From: Enterobacterales bacterium
GTDB lineage: Bacteria; Pseudomonadota; Gammaproteobacteria; Enterobacterales; Enterobacteriaceae
Assembly (NCBI GenBank): GCA_015654745.1
Contig: JAATGH010000360.1
Coordinates: forward strand, 1 to 51,636
Length of the DNA: 51,636 nucleotides
Direction: 5' to 3'
Positions 34,015 through 43,363 of this stretch are shown here, piece after piece. The notes under the pieces are model-generated. The model made no database searches. It was not told where the DNA came from and was given only the letters and a program-made list of their open reading frames with translations. Position 1 is the stretch's first letter; every line of letters starts with the position of its first letter. The position numbers and the translations under genes were made by a program.

Positions 34015-34152
34015 TGCCGGCACGCCTATATAACTTTTAGTCATGGCTTGATGCCTTTTTAGCGTTATATCGCATGGAGCAATTGCTGTACCTTTGGAAC
34101 GGCGACAACCGTTTTTGGTAGGACCTTAAATACTCTCGGGAGCGATCACATA

Positions 34153-34968
34153 ATGTCATTTACTGTCAAAACCCTCGCCGTGGCCGGCGCGGTGGTATTC
34201 CCTTTATTATTGAGCGCGTGCGATAAGCCGGGTAACACCGCCGACCATATCAAGGTCGGCATCAGCGCCAGTATCGATCAGCCGATCTGGGCCGCGGTTA
34301 AAAAGACTGCCAAGGAAAAATATAATTTAGACGTGGAAGTGGTCACGTTCACCGATTATGTCCAGCCTAACGAAGCACTGAATAATAAGGATATCGATGC
34401 CAATGTGTTCCAGCACGGCCCCTATCTGGATCAGCAAAATAAAGAACGGGGCTATAAGCTGGTGGCGGTAGGCAAGACCTTTGTTTATCCTATTGCCGGT
34501 TACTCACGTAAATTCAAATCCACAGACACATTGCCGGACGGCGCACAAATTGCCATACCGAACGATCCGACCAATTTGGGACGGTCACTATTGTTATTGC
34601 AAAAAAATGGGCTGATCTCCCTAAAGGAAGGCACCGGTCTGCGGCCGACCTCGTTGGATATTACCGCTAATCCCAAGCATCTAAAGATTGTGGAAATCGA
34701 AGCGGCTCAGCTGCCGCGTACCCTTGATGACAATAAGGTGGATGTGGCCATTATCAATACCAACTACTCCAGTCAAATTGGACTATCCCCGCATAAGGAC
34801 GGTCTGTTTGTGGAGGATAAGGATTCGCCCTACGTCAATTTGATTGTGGCCAGAGAAGATAATCAAACCAGCGACAAGGTCAAAAATCTGGTGAAAGCCT
34901 ACCAGACAGATGACGTCGCCGCCGCCGCGGCCCAGATATTTCACGGCGACGCCATTAAGGGATGGTAA
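34153..34968 (+). CDS. nlpA: NlpA/MetQ family lipoprotein
   Basis: A 271-residue lipoprotein with lipobox L-L-S-A-C (Cys23) followed by Asp at +2, the signal that retains lipoproteins at the inner membrane, as in Escherichia coli NlpA. The mature protein is a methionine-type ABC binding protein: I-K-V-G-I-S-A-S, F-T-D-Y-V-Q-P-N-E-A-L, D-A-N-V-F-Q-H and I-P-N-D-P-T-N-L-G-R are standard blocks. It has no ATPase or permease of its own and converges on the metNIQ-type operon, which it could serve as an alternative receptor. Confidence 0.88.
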   Translation: MSFTVKTLAVAGAVVFPLLLSACDKPGNTADHIKVGISASIDQPIWAAVKKTAKEKYNLDVEVVTFTDYVQPNEALNNKDIDANVFQHGPYLDQQNKERGYKLVAVGKTFVYPIAGYSRKFKSTDTLPDGAQIAIPNDPTNLGRSLLLLQKNGLISLKEGTGLRPTSLDITANPKHLKIVEIEAAQLPRTLDDNKVDVAIINTNYSSQIGLSPHKDGLFVEDKDSPYVNLIVAREDNQTSDKVKNLVKAYQTDDVAAAAAQIFHGDAIKGW

Positions 34969-34978
34969 AAGCCATGCT

Positions 34979-35007
34979 GCGGGCGAGCGGTCTGAGACCG
35001 CCCCCGC
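34979..35007. terminator. Bidirectional hairpin between nlpA and the metQ-like gene
   Basis: GCGGTC pairs with GACCGC around TGA, and outside it GCGGG pairs with CCCGC with a small internal asymmetry. It lies between two convergent stop codons. Read leftward it is followed by CATGGCTTTT, a weak tail; rightward there is no T-run. A shared terminator is likely. Confidence 0.55.
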
Positions 35008-35014
35008 TAGCGAC

Positions 35015-35833
35015 TTACTTATTAACCGGAATCACCGCGCCCTGGTACTTAGTACGGATAAAATCCTGGATCGGCTTGGAATGTAACACCGTTACCAGCG
35101 CTTTAATATCCGGTTTATTTTCGTCCCCACGGTGTACGGTTATGATATTGGCATAAGGATTGTTTTCGCCGCTTTCCACCGCGATAGGGTCTTTGACGGG
35201 ATTGAGGCCGGCATCGATGGCATAGTTGGCATTAATCACCACCGCGTCGCCTTCGTTATTCTTATAGACCTGCGGCAACAGTGAACCCTCAATATTCGGC
35301 AGGAACTGCAGGTGCTTCGGATTGCTCACGATATCGCTGATACGCGCATCCACTTTACTCACGCCAGGCTTGAGCTTAATCACCCCTTCGCGCGCAAAGA
35401 TAGACAGTATCCGGCCCTCTTCCGCCACGGAATCACGTAAAATGACCTTACCGTTTTGCGGCAGATCCTTTAGGCTTTTATACTTTTTCGAATAGATGCC
35501 AATCGGCTCGATATGGATCGCGCCGGCGCTAACGAAATCGTAGCTTTTGTCCCCTGCGTGATCCTTAAGTACGCTGTTCAAATAAGGGATATGCTGGAAA
35601 TAATTGGCGTCGATATCATGGCTGGCCAATGCGGTATTTGGCAGAATGTAGTCCTGGAAGGGTTTAATCTCCAAATCAATGCCCTGTTTGGCCAAAATCG
35701 GCTTGGCCTGTTCCAGGATTTCCGCATGGGGCACATTGGATGCGCCGACGGTCAGGGTATCCGCCCAGGCGGAAGCGGATAAGCTCATGGCAGTCAAGGT
35801 AGCCACGGCCAGCAGTGTTAAGGTCTTTTTCAT
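35015..35833 (-). CDS. metQ: MetQ-type substrate-binding protein without a lipobox
   Basis: A 272-residue periplasmic binding protein of the MetQ/NlpA family. The signal peptide ends near S-A-S-A-W-A and is followed by D-T-L-T-V-G-A-S-N-V-P-H-A-E-I-L, so it has an ordinary Sec cleavage site and no lipobox cysteine, unlike E. coli MetQ. P-F-Q-D-Y-I-L-P-N, D-A-N-Y-F-Q-H and V-I-N-A-N-Y-A are the usual ligand-domain blocks. It is the last gene of an operon with metN and metI. Methionine is the default ligand, but the family also binds other small substrates. Confidence 0.88.
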   Translation of the reverse strand: MKKTLTLLAVATLTAMSLSASAWADTLTVGASNVPHAEILEQAKPILAKQGIDLEIKPFQDYILPNTALASHDIDANYFQHIPYLNSVLKDHAGDKSYDFVSAGAIHIEPIGIYSKKYKSLKDLPQNGKVILRDSVAEEGRILSIFAREGVIKLKPGVSKVDARISDIVSNPKHLQFLPNIEGSLLPQVYKNNEGDAVVINANYAIDAGLNPVKDPIAVESGENNPYANIITVHRGDENKPDIKALVTVLHSKPIQDFIRTKYQGAVIPVNK

Positions 35834-35851
35834 AGTATTTTTCCCGGTCGG

Positions 35852-36520
35852 TTAACGTTTATCAAGCAGTGAGGTAATGACGTCGCCCAATAGCTGGATG
35901 ACGAATACAATAAGCAGAATCATCACGGTCGCCACCAAGGTGACGTCGTTATGATTACGCTGAAACCCTTCCAAATAGGCCAGATTTCCCAGGCCGCCGG
36001 CGCAAATCACCCCCGCCATGGCGCTGTAGCTCACCAGTGCGATCAGCGTGACGGTAATGCCGGATACCAGGGCCGGGGAAGACTCCGCCAGCAGTACGCG
36101 AAAAATAAGCGTGCCTACCCGCGCGCCCATGGCCCGCGACGCTTCAATGACGCCTTTATCCACCTCGCGCAGCGCCATCTCCACCAGGCGTGCGTAAAAC
36201 GGCGCGGCGCCGACGATCAGCGCCGGCAACGCCGCATTGGCGCCCAGGATGGTGCCGATCAGCACTTTGGTAAAAGGAATAAGCAGAACAATCAGTATGA
36301 TAAACGGGATAGAGCGAAAAACGTTCACCAGTACCGAGATCACCGAATAGACCGTCGGGCGTTGGAATAATCCGCCACGGGCGGTGAGAAACAGCGCCAG
36401 GCCAAGGGCAATGCCCAGGATAAAGGTCAACACGCCCGATACCGCGGTCATGTAGAGGGTTTGGCCGGTTGCCGCCCACAGCTGGGCGGGTTGCAGGTGG
36501 GGAAACAGTTGCTCAAACAT
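35852..36520 (-). CDS. metI: Methionine-type ABC transporter permease MetI
   Basis: A 222-residue permease with five helices. The EAA-type loop reads G-V-I-E-A-S-R-A-M-G-A-R-V-G-T-L-I-F-R-V-L-L, and S-Y-S-A-M-A-G-V-I-C-A-G-G-L-G-N-L-A is a MetI signature. ATG 36520 overlaps the metN stop by eight bases, giving translational coupling. The longer open frame is a shadow of metN. Confidence 0.92.
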   Translation of the reverse strand: MFEQLFPHLQPAQLWAATGQTLYMTAVSGVLTFILGIALGLALFLTARGGLFQRPTVYSVISVLVNVFRSIPFIILIVLLIPFTKVLIGTILGANAALPALIVGAAPFYARLVEMALREVDKGVIEASRAMGARVGTLIFRVLLAESSPALVSGITVTLIALVSYSAMAGVICAGGLGNLAYLEGFQRNHNDVTLVATVMILLIVFVIQLLGDVITSLLDKR

Positions 36521-37538
36521 GTTTAACCACCTCGGTGTCGATGCCAAGATGACGCAGATCGGCCAGAATGTTGTCCAATTGAGCCTGATTGGCCGGCGCA
36601 TGTAGCCATAGCTCGCCAAATACGCCGTTGGCGGTTTGGGTGATTTTGCCGTGCAGGATATTAAATGCCAAATTGTAGCGCAGCGTCAGTTCCGCGACGA
36701 TCGGCTGCTGGGTACTATGGCCAATAAACGTGAGTTTCAATATTGCTCCGGGCAGATCTTGCGCCAGCAGCGGGTTAAAATTCTGCTGTGGATCCTGATA
36801 CTGGCTGACCTGTTTGACGAATTGCCTGGTGATTTCTTGACGTGGATGGGTAAAAACATCCAGCACCCGTCCCTCTTCCACCACCCGCCCCGCATCCATG
36901 ACCGCCACTCTTTGGCAAATTTTGCGCACCACATGCATTTCATGGGTGATAAGCACAATAGTGAGATTCAGCTGACGGTTGATATCCAGCAACAGATCAA
37001 GGATGGCGTCGGTCGTTTGCGGATCCAGCGCCGAGGTGGCTTCATCGCATAACAAGACCTCCGGACTATTGGCCAACGCCCTGGCAATGCCTACCCGTTG
37101 TTTTTGACCACCGCTGAGCTGTGCGGGATAGGCCCGCTCGCGCCCCTGCAGCCCCACCAACGCCACCAGCTCCGCGACTCGCTTGGTGATGGCCGGTTTC
37201 GTGGCACCGGCAATTTGCATGGAAAAGGCAATGTTTTCACTGACCGTACGCGACCAAAGCAAATTAAAATGCTGAAATATCATGCTGATTTTCAACCGCG
37301 CCTGACGCAGCCGTTCACCGCCGGCCTGGGCAATATCCTGTCCTGCCACCATCACCGAGCCGGCGGTGGGTTTATCCAGCCCGTTCAGCAAGCGTACCAA
37401 GGTACTTTTCCCCGCGCCGCTGTAACCAATAATGCCGTATATTTGCCCGCGTTCGACGCGTAAATTGACATTATCCACCGCCACTATCGGCGTGTTTTCA
37501 CTGTCGAATATTTTGGATACGTCCTTAAGAACGATCAT
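36513..37538 (-). CDS. metN: Methionine-type ABC transporter ATPase MetN
   Basis: A 341-residue ATPase with Walker A G-Y-S-G-A-G-K-S-T, signature L-S-G-G-Q-K-Q-R and Walker B L-L-C-D-E-A-T-S-A-L-D in residues 1-240. A C-terminal NIL domain (about 265-341), containing K-L-T-F-I-G-H-S-T-Q-Q-P, binds methionine in MetN and inhibits transport. Start 37538 is chosen by homology (M-I-V-L-K-D-V-S-K-I-F). It leads the metNIQ operon. I did not find a clear MetJ box (AGACGTCT repeats) upstream, so regulation by MetJ is not supported; an ERIC repeat lies there instead. Confidence 0.94.
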   Translation of the reverse strand: MIVLKDVSKIFDSENTPIVAVDNVNLRVERGQIYGIIGYSGAGKSTLVRLLNGLDKPTAGSVMVAGQDIAQAGGERLRQARLKISMIFQHFNLLWSRTVSENIAFSMQIAGATKPAITKRVAELVALVGLQGRERAYPAQLSGGQKQRVGIARALANSPEVLLCDEATSALDPQTTDAILDLLLDINRQLNLTIVLITHEMHVVRKICQRVAVMDAGRVVEEGRVLDVFTHPRQEITRQFVKQVSQYQDPQQNFNPLLAQDLPGAILKLTFIGHSTQQPIVAELTLRYNLAFNILHGKITQTANGVFGELWLHAPANQAQLDNILADLRHLGIDTEVVKHV

Positions 37539-37610
37539 TGTGCTGCAATCCTTATAACCACCGTTAGGCACGCTAACCTGCTGATTAACTGTTCCGATTA
37601 TTTTATTATT

Positions 37611-37735
37611 TTACCCAATAGCTTTCGGGTTGCGGGAAGGCGGCAAGCGAAAGAATCCGATGAGCTTACTCAAAAAAGTGATTCGGCGAGTGAGCACAGC
37701 CAACGCACCTGCAACGTAAAAGATGAAGGATATAT
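37611..37735. repeat. ERIC element (enterobacterial repetitive intergenic consensus)
   Basis: The core GAATCCGATGAGCTTACT followed by AAGTGATTCGGCGAGTGAGC matches, with some mismatches, the central ERIC palindrome that includes the binding sites of the ERIC1R and ERIC2 primers. Flanking text such as TTGCGGGAAGGCGGCAAGCG on the left and CAACGCACCTGCAACGT on the right also fits, with terminal TACCC and GATATA-like ends. Its length, about 125 bases, equals the full-length element. It sits between the divergent metNIQ and oligopeptide-type operons and may form an RNA hairpin in a long leader. Confidence 0.85.
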
Positions 37736-38024
37736 TTATCAGGCTAGTAGTCACGGCGATAATAGGGTAAGCCAAGGACGCGCAGAAGAAACAATAAGAT
37801 ATTAGTTATAGTGAATTATTATATGAGGATGTGCAGTGCGTTTATAATACAAACATTTACTCTCGGAATGCGCGTGGATTTGTTTTTTATTAACTTTGCC
37901 GGGATTGATATTTACTTATGCTTTTTTCATCCATGGATATTTGAATATATCGTTTTAACTTGTGGTTTATTTGATTGATATTTAGTTTTAATGATCTCCA
38001 GCCGTTTAATTTATAGGACAAACC
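37736..38024 (+). promoter_or_regulatory. AT-rich upstream region of the luciferase-type operon
   Basis: 289 bases of AT-rich DNA between the ERIC element and the binding-protein gene. It must contain the promoter of the large operon at 38025-45523. No compact dyad or adjacent regulator gene was found, so control is unknown. Confidence 0.4.
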
Positions 38025-39674
38025 ATGCATAAAAACTTTCGCCGGAATAGCGTTAATTCCCGGTTGGCCCTGGCGCTTTCAATGGCTTTGGTGACAATGC
38101 CCGCGGTCGGATGGGCGGCCGATGTTACGCCCGTTCAGGGCGGCACGCTGACTTATCTTGAGCAGCAGGCCCATACCAATCTTTATCCTCCGGCCGGCGG
38201 TTTTTATCCGAACGGCGGTATTCTAAATCAAATCACCGATAAATTGACTTACCAAAACCCCAAGACCTTGGCCATTGAGCCGTGGATTGCCGAGTCTTGG
38301 ACTACCAACGCCGATAAAACACAATACACGTTCAAAATCCGGCCCGGGGTGACGTTTTCCGACGGTACCCCGTTGGATGCCAAGGCGGTGGCGAAGAACT
38401 TTGATACCTTTGGTTTGGGTAATAAAGAGCTGCATTTACCGGTATCGGAGGTGATCAATAACTATGATCACAGCGAAGTGATCGATCCCCTGACGGTAAG
38501 TTTTTTCTTTAAAAAATCCTCACCGGGATTCTTGCAGGGTACCGCCACCATCGGTTCGGGTTTAGTGTCGCTGGCGACCCTTGGCCAGAACTTTGACGCC
38601 TTGGGCGACGCCCGGCACATTATCGGATCCGGGCCCTTTGTGGTGAGCGGCGAGACGCTGGGACGTGAAGTGGATTTGACCGCGCGCAAAGATTACCGCT
38701 GGGGGCCGACAACGTTGGCGCATCAGGGGCGGGCTAATCTCGACGGCATCAAAATTATCGTCACCCCTGAGGATAGCGTGCGTATTGGCGCGTTACTGGC
38801 GGGCCAAGCCGATTTTATTCGCCAGGTCCAGGCTTATGATGAGAAACAGGCCACCGAAGCGCACTTTACCATTTACGCCGCACCAACCCGCGGAGTGAAC
38901 GACGGCATCTCCTTTCGGCCGGATAATCCGCTGGTAAGCGATACGCGGGTACGTCAGGCACTGCTGCATGCGACCAATACCCGGCAAATCGTCGATACCC
39001 TGTTTTCGCCTAACTATCCTCAGGCCAAGTCGGTGATTGCCGCGCCGGCCGCCGGATTTGTCGATTTGAGCGCCAAGCTTGGTTTCGATCCGGCCCTGGC
39101 GAAAAAGTTGCTGGACGAAGCCGGCTGGGTACCCGGTCCCAACGGATTGCGCCAAAAAGATGGCCGGACGCTGTCCCTGACGGTGTATGAATCGCCGCCA
39201 CAGCCGCAAAACAAAGAGGTACTGCAGTTGGTTTCGCAGCAATGGAACCAGGTGGGCGCGCGGCTTACCATCCTGGCGGGGGATGCCGGTAGCAAGATTG
39301 CCGATAGCCTTGATCCGCTGAAAACCCCGGCCAATGTGGTGGAGGTAGGCCGGGCGGATCCGGACGTCATCAAGAGCCAATTTTATCCGACCAACCGCGA
39401 CGCGCTGTTACAAAAAGGCGGTTTGAGCAGCAAGGTGCAACAATTCCGCGACGATAAGCTCAATGGGCTATTGGAGGCGATTGCCGCCCAGGTGGATGGA
39501 CAGGAGCGGCTGCGCTTAGCCGGGGAAGCACAACATTACCTGATTGACCAAGCCTATGTTATTCCGATCTTTGAAGAGCCGCAGGTGTTTGCCGGCGCGC
39601 CCTATCTAAACGGCGTGAGTTTCGAGGCGGTGGGCCGCCCGGCGTTTTACAGCGCCTGGCTGGCAAAACACTAA
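38025..39674 (+). CDS. ABC transporter substrate-binding protein, peptide/opine family (KPN_01854-type)
   Basis: A 549-residue periplasmic binding protein of the SBP_bac_5 family, with a signal peptide ending near G-W-A-A-D. T-Y-L-E-Q-Q-A-H-T-N-L-Y-P-P-A-G at the mature N-terminus, F-K-I-R-P-G-V-T-F-S-D-G-T-P-L-D near residue 105 and G-S-G-P-F-V-V-S-G are typical. From memory it corresponds to the binding protein family that accompanies KPN_01858-type luciferase-like monooxygenases (TIGR04028). The genes downstream support this. The ligand is unknown and need not be a peptide. Confidence 0.88.
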   Translation: MHKNFRRNSVNSRLALALSMALVTMPAVGWAADVTPVQGGTLTYLEQQAHTNLYPPAGGFYPNGGILNQITDKLTYQNPKTLAIEPWIAESWTTNADKTQYTFKIRPGVTFSDGTPLDAKAVAKNFDTFGLGNKELHLPVSEVINNYDHSEVIDPLTVSFFFKKSSPGFLQGTATIGSGLVSLATLGQNFDALGDARHIIGSGPFVVSGETLGREVDLTARKDYRWGPTTLAHQGRANLDGIKIIVTPEDSVRIGALLAGQADFIRQVQAYDEKQATEAHFTIYAAPTRGVNDGISFRPDNPLVSDTRVRQALLHATNTRQIVDTLFSPNYPQAKSVIAAPAAGFVDLSAKLGFDPALAKKLLDEAGWVPGPNGLRQKDGRTLSLTVYESPPQPQNKEVLQLVSQQWNQVGARLTILAGDAGSKIADSLDPLKTPANVVEVGRADPDVIKSQFYPTNRDALLQKGGLSSKVQQFRDDKLNGLLEAIAAQVDGQERLRLAGEAQHYLIDQAYVIPIFEEPQVFAGAPYLNGVSFEAVGRPAFYSAWLAKH

Positions 39675-39691
39675 ACTACGCCAGGATAGCC

Positions 39692-39713
39692 AGGCGCGTT
39701 TATCTGTGCGCCT
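39692..39713 (+). promoter_or_regulatory. Intercistronic hairpin after the binding-protein gene
   Basis: AGGCGC pairs with GCGCCT around a 10-base loop, 18 bases after the stop codon. No T-run follows. In importer operons such hairpins often protect the 3' end of the binding-protein message and give it higher expression than the membrane components; that role here is inference. Confidence 0.5.
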
Positions 39714-39765
39714 TGCTCGGTAGGCTCCCAAGATTATTACCCTTTGGATTTCACGTTGCAGACAG

Positions 39766-40719
39766 GTGGCCAGAATTAACCGTTATCTTTCCAGCCGAGT
39801 GGGGCAGGCGCTGCTGGTATTATGGGCGGCGTTTACCGTCTCTTTTATCTTATTGCAGGTGCTGCCGGGGGATGCCATCCTGATTAAGTTCCAAAATCCG
39901 GAGATGGGTCTCAGCCCGGCGCAGATCGCCGATATCCGGGCGACCTATGGCGCGGACCGTCCCTTATTGCAACAGTATCTGCATACGGCGGGCAATATTC
40001 TGCGTGGCGATTTAGGTTATTCGGTGCAGGCGGGCGTGCCGGTGACCGAACTGCTGACCACGAATTTTCCACCGACGCTGCGCCTGGCGGTGGCGGGATT
40101 TACCCTGGCGGCGCTGCTGGCGGCGGTCATTGCCTTTTGTGCCAGCCTGACGCCGTTTAGCTGGCTGCGTTCCTTATTGCATGCCCTGCCCTCGCTATTT
40201 ATTTCCATTCCGACCTTCTGGCTGGGCATCGCGCTGATCCAAGTGTTTTCCTTTCGTCTGCGCTTGATTCCGGTAATCAATCCCGGTGAATGGGTCGGGC
40301 TTATCTTGCCGATTGTCACGCTGGCAATCCCTATTTCCGCGCCGCTGGCGCAGATATTGATCCGCAGTATCGATGATGTACAAACTCTCCCCTTCGTGGC
40401 GGTGGCACGGGCTAAGGGCGCAAGCCGCCCCGGCGTGCTTTGGCGGCACGTGGCGCGCAACGCCATGCTGCCGGTCCTGACCATTGCCGGCTTATTGCTG
40501 GGTGAATTAATTGCCGGCGCGTTGATTACCGAAACGGTTTTCGGTCTGGGCGGCTTGGGACAGTTGACCCAGCAGGCGGTGAATAACCAGGACGTCGCCG
40601 TGTTGCAAGCCATTGTCTTGATCTCCAGCGCGGCCTTCGTGGCCATCAATTTACTGGTGGATCTGGTTTACCCCTTACTGGATCCGCGTCTTCGTATCAT
40701 CTCGGGGGCCGTCGTATGA
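39766..40719 (+). CDS. Dipeptide-type ABC transporter permease (DppB-like)
   Basis: A 317-residue permease with about six helices. The start is GTG 39766 (V-A-R-I-N-R-Y), with a weak ribosome binding site. The N-terminal V-L-W-A-A-F-T-V-S-F-I-L-L-Q-V-L-P-G-D segment and the EAA-like loop V-A-R-A-K-G-A-S-R-P-G-V-L-W-R-H are those of DppB/OppB subunits. Its stop overlaps the next gene by four bases (ATGA). Confidence 0.9.
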   Translation: MARINRYLSSRVGQALLVLWAAFTVSFILLQVLPGDAILIKFQNPEMGLSPAQIADIRATYGADRPLLQQYLHTAGNILRGDLGYSVQAGVPVTELLTTNFPPTLRLAVAGFTLAALLAAVIAFCASLTPFSWLRSLLHALPSLFISIPTFWLGIALIQVFSFRLRLIPVINPGEWVGLILPIVTLAIPISAPLAQILIRSIDDVQTLPFVAVARAKGASRPGVLWRHVARNAMLPVLTIAGLLLGELIAGALITETVFGLGGLGQLTQQAVNNQDVAVLQAIVLISSAAFVAINLLVDLVYPLLDPRLRIISGAVV

Positions 40720-41624
40720 GCAGTCTGTCGTTTAACACGTCCGCCGCATCCTCCCAGGAATCCTCATCCGTCGAGGTCGCCACCGATGGCCCGTCCGCCG
40801 CCCCGCTGGACGGCGGGCGGCGGCGTTTATCAGGGTGGCGCCCAGGTCTGGTATTGGCCTGGCTGGTGATCGGGATGGTGATTTTATGGGCGGTGGCGCC
40901 CGGAATCTTTACCTCCTATAGCGGTACCGAGGGTATTGCCGGGGCGCAGCGGCTGGCGCCTGGCGCCGGCCACTGGCTTGGTACCGATCAATTGGGGCGG
41001 GATCTGTATGCCCGTATCGTTTATGGCGCCGCATACTCTCTGTCGGGCGCCTTGGTGGCGGTAGCGCTCGGGCTGGTGCTGGGCACGGCGCTAGGCGTCG
41101 CGGCGGGCGCCATCGGCGGGGGCGCGGACAGTGCGATAATGCGTTTTGTCGACGTTCTGTTGTCTATTCCAGGTCTACTGCTGTCGCTGAGCATCATCAT
41201 TTTGTTAGGCTTCGGCACCGTGCATGCGGCCATTGCCGTCGGAATAACCTCGATAGCCAACTTTGCCCGTCTGGCTCGCGCGGAAGTGGTACGGGTTCGC
41301 CATGGCGATTACGTCGAGGCGGCCTACGGTAGCGGCGCCACCTTTACCGCCGTGCTGTGGCGGCATATTTTACCCAACTCGTTAACCTCGGTTATCGCCT
41401 TTTCCGCTCTGCAGTTTGGCAGCGCCATCCTGGCTATTTCCACGTTGAGCTTTCTCGGTTACGGCACGCCGCCGCCCACGCCAGAATGGGGCTTGCTGAT
41501 TGCCGAAGGCCGCAATTATATTTCCACCGCCTGGTGGCTGACCACTTTCCCCGGATTGGTGGTGGTCATGGTGGTACTGTCGGCCAATCGTATTAGTCAA
41601 TCCTTTGCCAGGAGCCGTAGATGA
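40716..41624 (+). CDS. Dipeptide-type ABC transporter permease (DppC-like)
   Basis: A 302-residue permease. The first 40 residues are a polar, serine- and proline-rich cytoplasmic leader, longer than usual for DppC. H-W-L-G-T-D-Q-L-G-R-D-L-Y-A-R-I-V-Y-G-A is the canonical DppC/OppC block, and E-A-A-Y-G-S-G-A-T the coupling loop region. It is coupled to its neighbours by four-base overlaps on both sides. Confidence 0.92.
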   Translation: MSSLSFNTSAASSQESSSVEVATDGPSAAPLDGGRRRLSGWRPGLVLAWLVIGMVILWAVAPGIFTSYSGTEGIAGAQRLAPGAGHWLGTDQLGRDLYARIVYGAAYSLSGALVAVALGLVLGTALGVAAGAIGGGADSAIMRFVDVLLSIPGLLLSLSIIILLGFGTVHAAIAVGITSIANFARLARAEVVRVRHGDYVEAAYGSGATFTAVLWRHILPNSLTSVIAFSALQFGSAILAISTLSFLGYGTPPPTPEWGLLIAEGRNYISTAWWLTTFPGLVVVMVVLSANRISQSFARSRR

Positions 41625-43363
41625 GCTTGTATCAGAGTATGGCCAGCAGCCTATCCGCGCTGATGACGCTTACCCGTTCGTCCGGCGCCATACCGGCCGG
41701 GCAAGCGGTCCCACCGGTGTTGGAACTTGAGGATTTGTGCATCGCCTATCAAAGTGATGGGCGCAGCCAGCGTGTGGTCCACAACGTTTCGTTTTCTATT
41801 CAACCTGGCGAGGTGGTGGCATTGGTCGGCGAATCCGGCTCGGGTAAAACCACGACCGCCCAGGCGATTATCGGCCTGCTGGCGGAAAACGGCCGGCGAG
41901 AACAAGGCCACATTCGCTTGAACGGCGTGGATATCAGCCGCTGGTCACAACGCCGTCTTGATGGTGTGCGCGGCTCGCGTATCAGCCTGATCCCGCAGGA
42001 TCCCACCAGTTCGCTTAATCCGGTGAAAACCATCGGCAGCCAGGTAGCCGAAATTCTGGCCATTCACCACGCGGTGCCGCGCCGCGATCGGGATGCCATG
42101 GTGGTGGAACTCCTGGCTCGCGTTGGCTTGTCCCATCCGCAGCAGCGAGTCGGACAGTATCCCCATGAACTCTCGGGGGGCATGAAGCAGCGGGTGCTGA
42201 TTGCCATTGCCATCGCCCTGCGCCCGACGCTGATTATTGCCGATGAACCCACCAGCGCGTTGGATGTTACGGTACAAAAACATATCCTTGATCTGATTGA
42301 CGGATTGCGGCGCGAATTTGGCACCGCCGTGCTGCTGGTGACCCATGACCTGGCGGTCGCGGCGGAGCGGGCCGATCGTCTGTTGGTTTTTCGCCATGGG
42401 CGCGTTCAGGAACAGGGCGTAACGGCACAGGTGCTGAGCGCGCCCCGCCATGAATATACCCGACAGTTGTTTAACGATGCGCCGGCGCTGAACACGGCGC
42501 GATTACCTACGCCGGCCGATGCTGTGCGGCGTCACTCGCCCAAATCGTTGGCCATTGTGGTTGAGGACGTAAGCCACGCCTTTTCCCTGGGCCGTGGGCG
42601 TTCGCCAGGTTTGACGGTGGTGGATCGGGTGTCTTTTTCCGTCGAACAGGGTACGACCCATTCGTTGGTGGGGGAATCCGGCTCGGGTAAAACCACGCTG
42701 GCACGGATTCTACTGGGCTTTCAGCGGCCAGCCGCCGGCAAGGTGTTAATCGAGGGGACGGATATCACTCGTCTCGCTGGAGAATCCTTGCGCCAGATGC
42801 GGCGAAAAATTCAGTTAGTGTATCAAAACCCATTTGGTTCCCTCGATCCGTCCCAGCGCCTGTTCGCCATCATTGAAGAGCCGCTGCTTAACTTTGCCCC
42901 CATTACCCAGCCGGAACGGCGCCGTCGCGTGGAGGAGATAACCGAACGCGTGGCCCTGCCGCTGTCGCTGCTGGGACGTACGGCGCGGGAGTTATCGGGA
43001 GGGCAGCGGCAACGGGTAGCCATCGCGCGCGCGCTGATCCTGCAGCCGAAAATTCTGGTGCTGGATGAGGCCACGTCGGCGTTGGACGTAACGGTACAAG
43101 CGCAGATTTTATCGTTATTGCAACAGCTACAGGAACAATTGGGTCTCACCTATTTGTTTATTTCGCACGATCTTGCCACGGTACGCCGCATATCCCATAG
43201 CGTTTCCGTTTTGTTGAAAGGCCGCCAGGTCGATGTCGGCGCGGTGGAACAGATTTTCAGCCAGCCCGGCAATATCTATACGCGGGAACTGATCAACGCC
43301 ATTCCCGGTTATCGCCACGTTGCGCGACCACCGGTTCACAACCCAGGATCGACTTATGAGTAG
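41621..43363 (+). CDS. Fused dual ATP-binding protein of the dipeptide-type ABC transporter
   Basis: A 580-residue protein with two complete ATPase domains, equivalent to DppD and DppF in one chain. Domain 1 (about 30-285) has Walker A G-E-S-G-S-G-K-T-T, signature L-S-G-G-M-K-Q-R and Walker [12 protein letters not shown]. Domain 2 (about 310-565) has a second G-E-S-G-S-G-K-T-T, signature L-S-G-G-Q-R-Q-R and L-V-L-D-E-A-T-S-A-L-D. Both sites look catalytically complete. It energises uptake through the two permeases. Confidence 0.93.
   Translation: MSLYQSMASSLSALMTLTRSSGAIPAGQAVPPVLELEDLCIAYQSDGRSQRVVHNVSFSIQPGEVVALVGESGSGKTTTAQAIIGLLAENGRREQGHIRLNGVDISRWSQRRLDGVRGSRISLIPQDPTSSLNPVKTIGSQVAEILAIHHAVPRRDRDAMVVELLARVGLSHPQQRVGQYPHELSGGMKQRVLIAIAIALRPTLIIADEPTSALDVTVQKHILDLIDGLRREFGTAVLLVTHDLAVAAERADRLLVFRHGRVQEQGVTAQVLSAPRHEYTRQLFNDAPALNTARLPTPADAVRRHSPKSLAIVVEDVSHAFSLGRGRSPGLTVVDRVSFSVEQGTTHSLVGESGSGKTTLARILLGFQRPAAGKVLIEGTDITRLAGESLRQMRRKIQLVYQNPFGSLDPSQRLFAIIEEPLLNFAPITQPERRRRVEEITERVALPLSLLGRTARELSGGQRQRVAIARALILQPKILVLDEATSALDVTVQAQILSLLQQLQEQLGLTYLFISHDLATVRRISHSVSVLLKGRQVDVGAVEQIFSQPGNIYTRELINAIPGYRHVARPPVHNPGSTYE

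Noticed and set aside
37539-37610. Possible MetJ operator or S-box upstream of metN
   Set aside because: No AGACGTCT-like tandem repeats were found by eye in this stretch.
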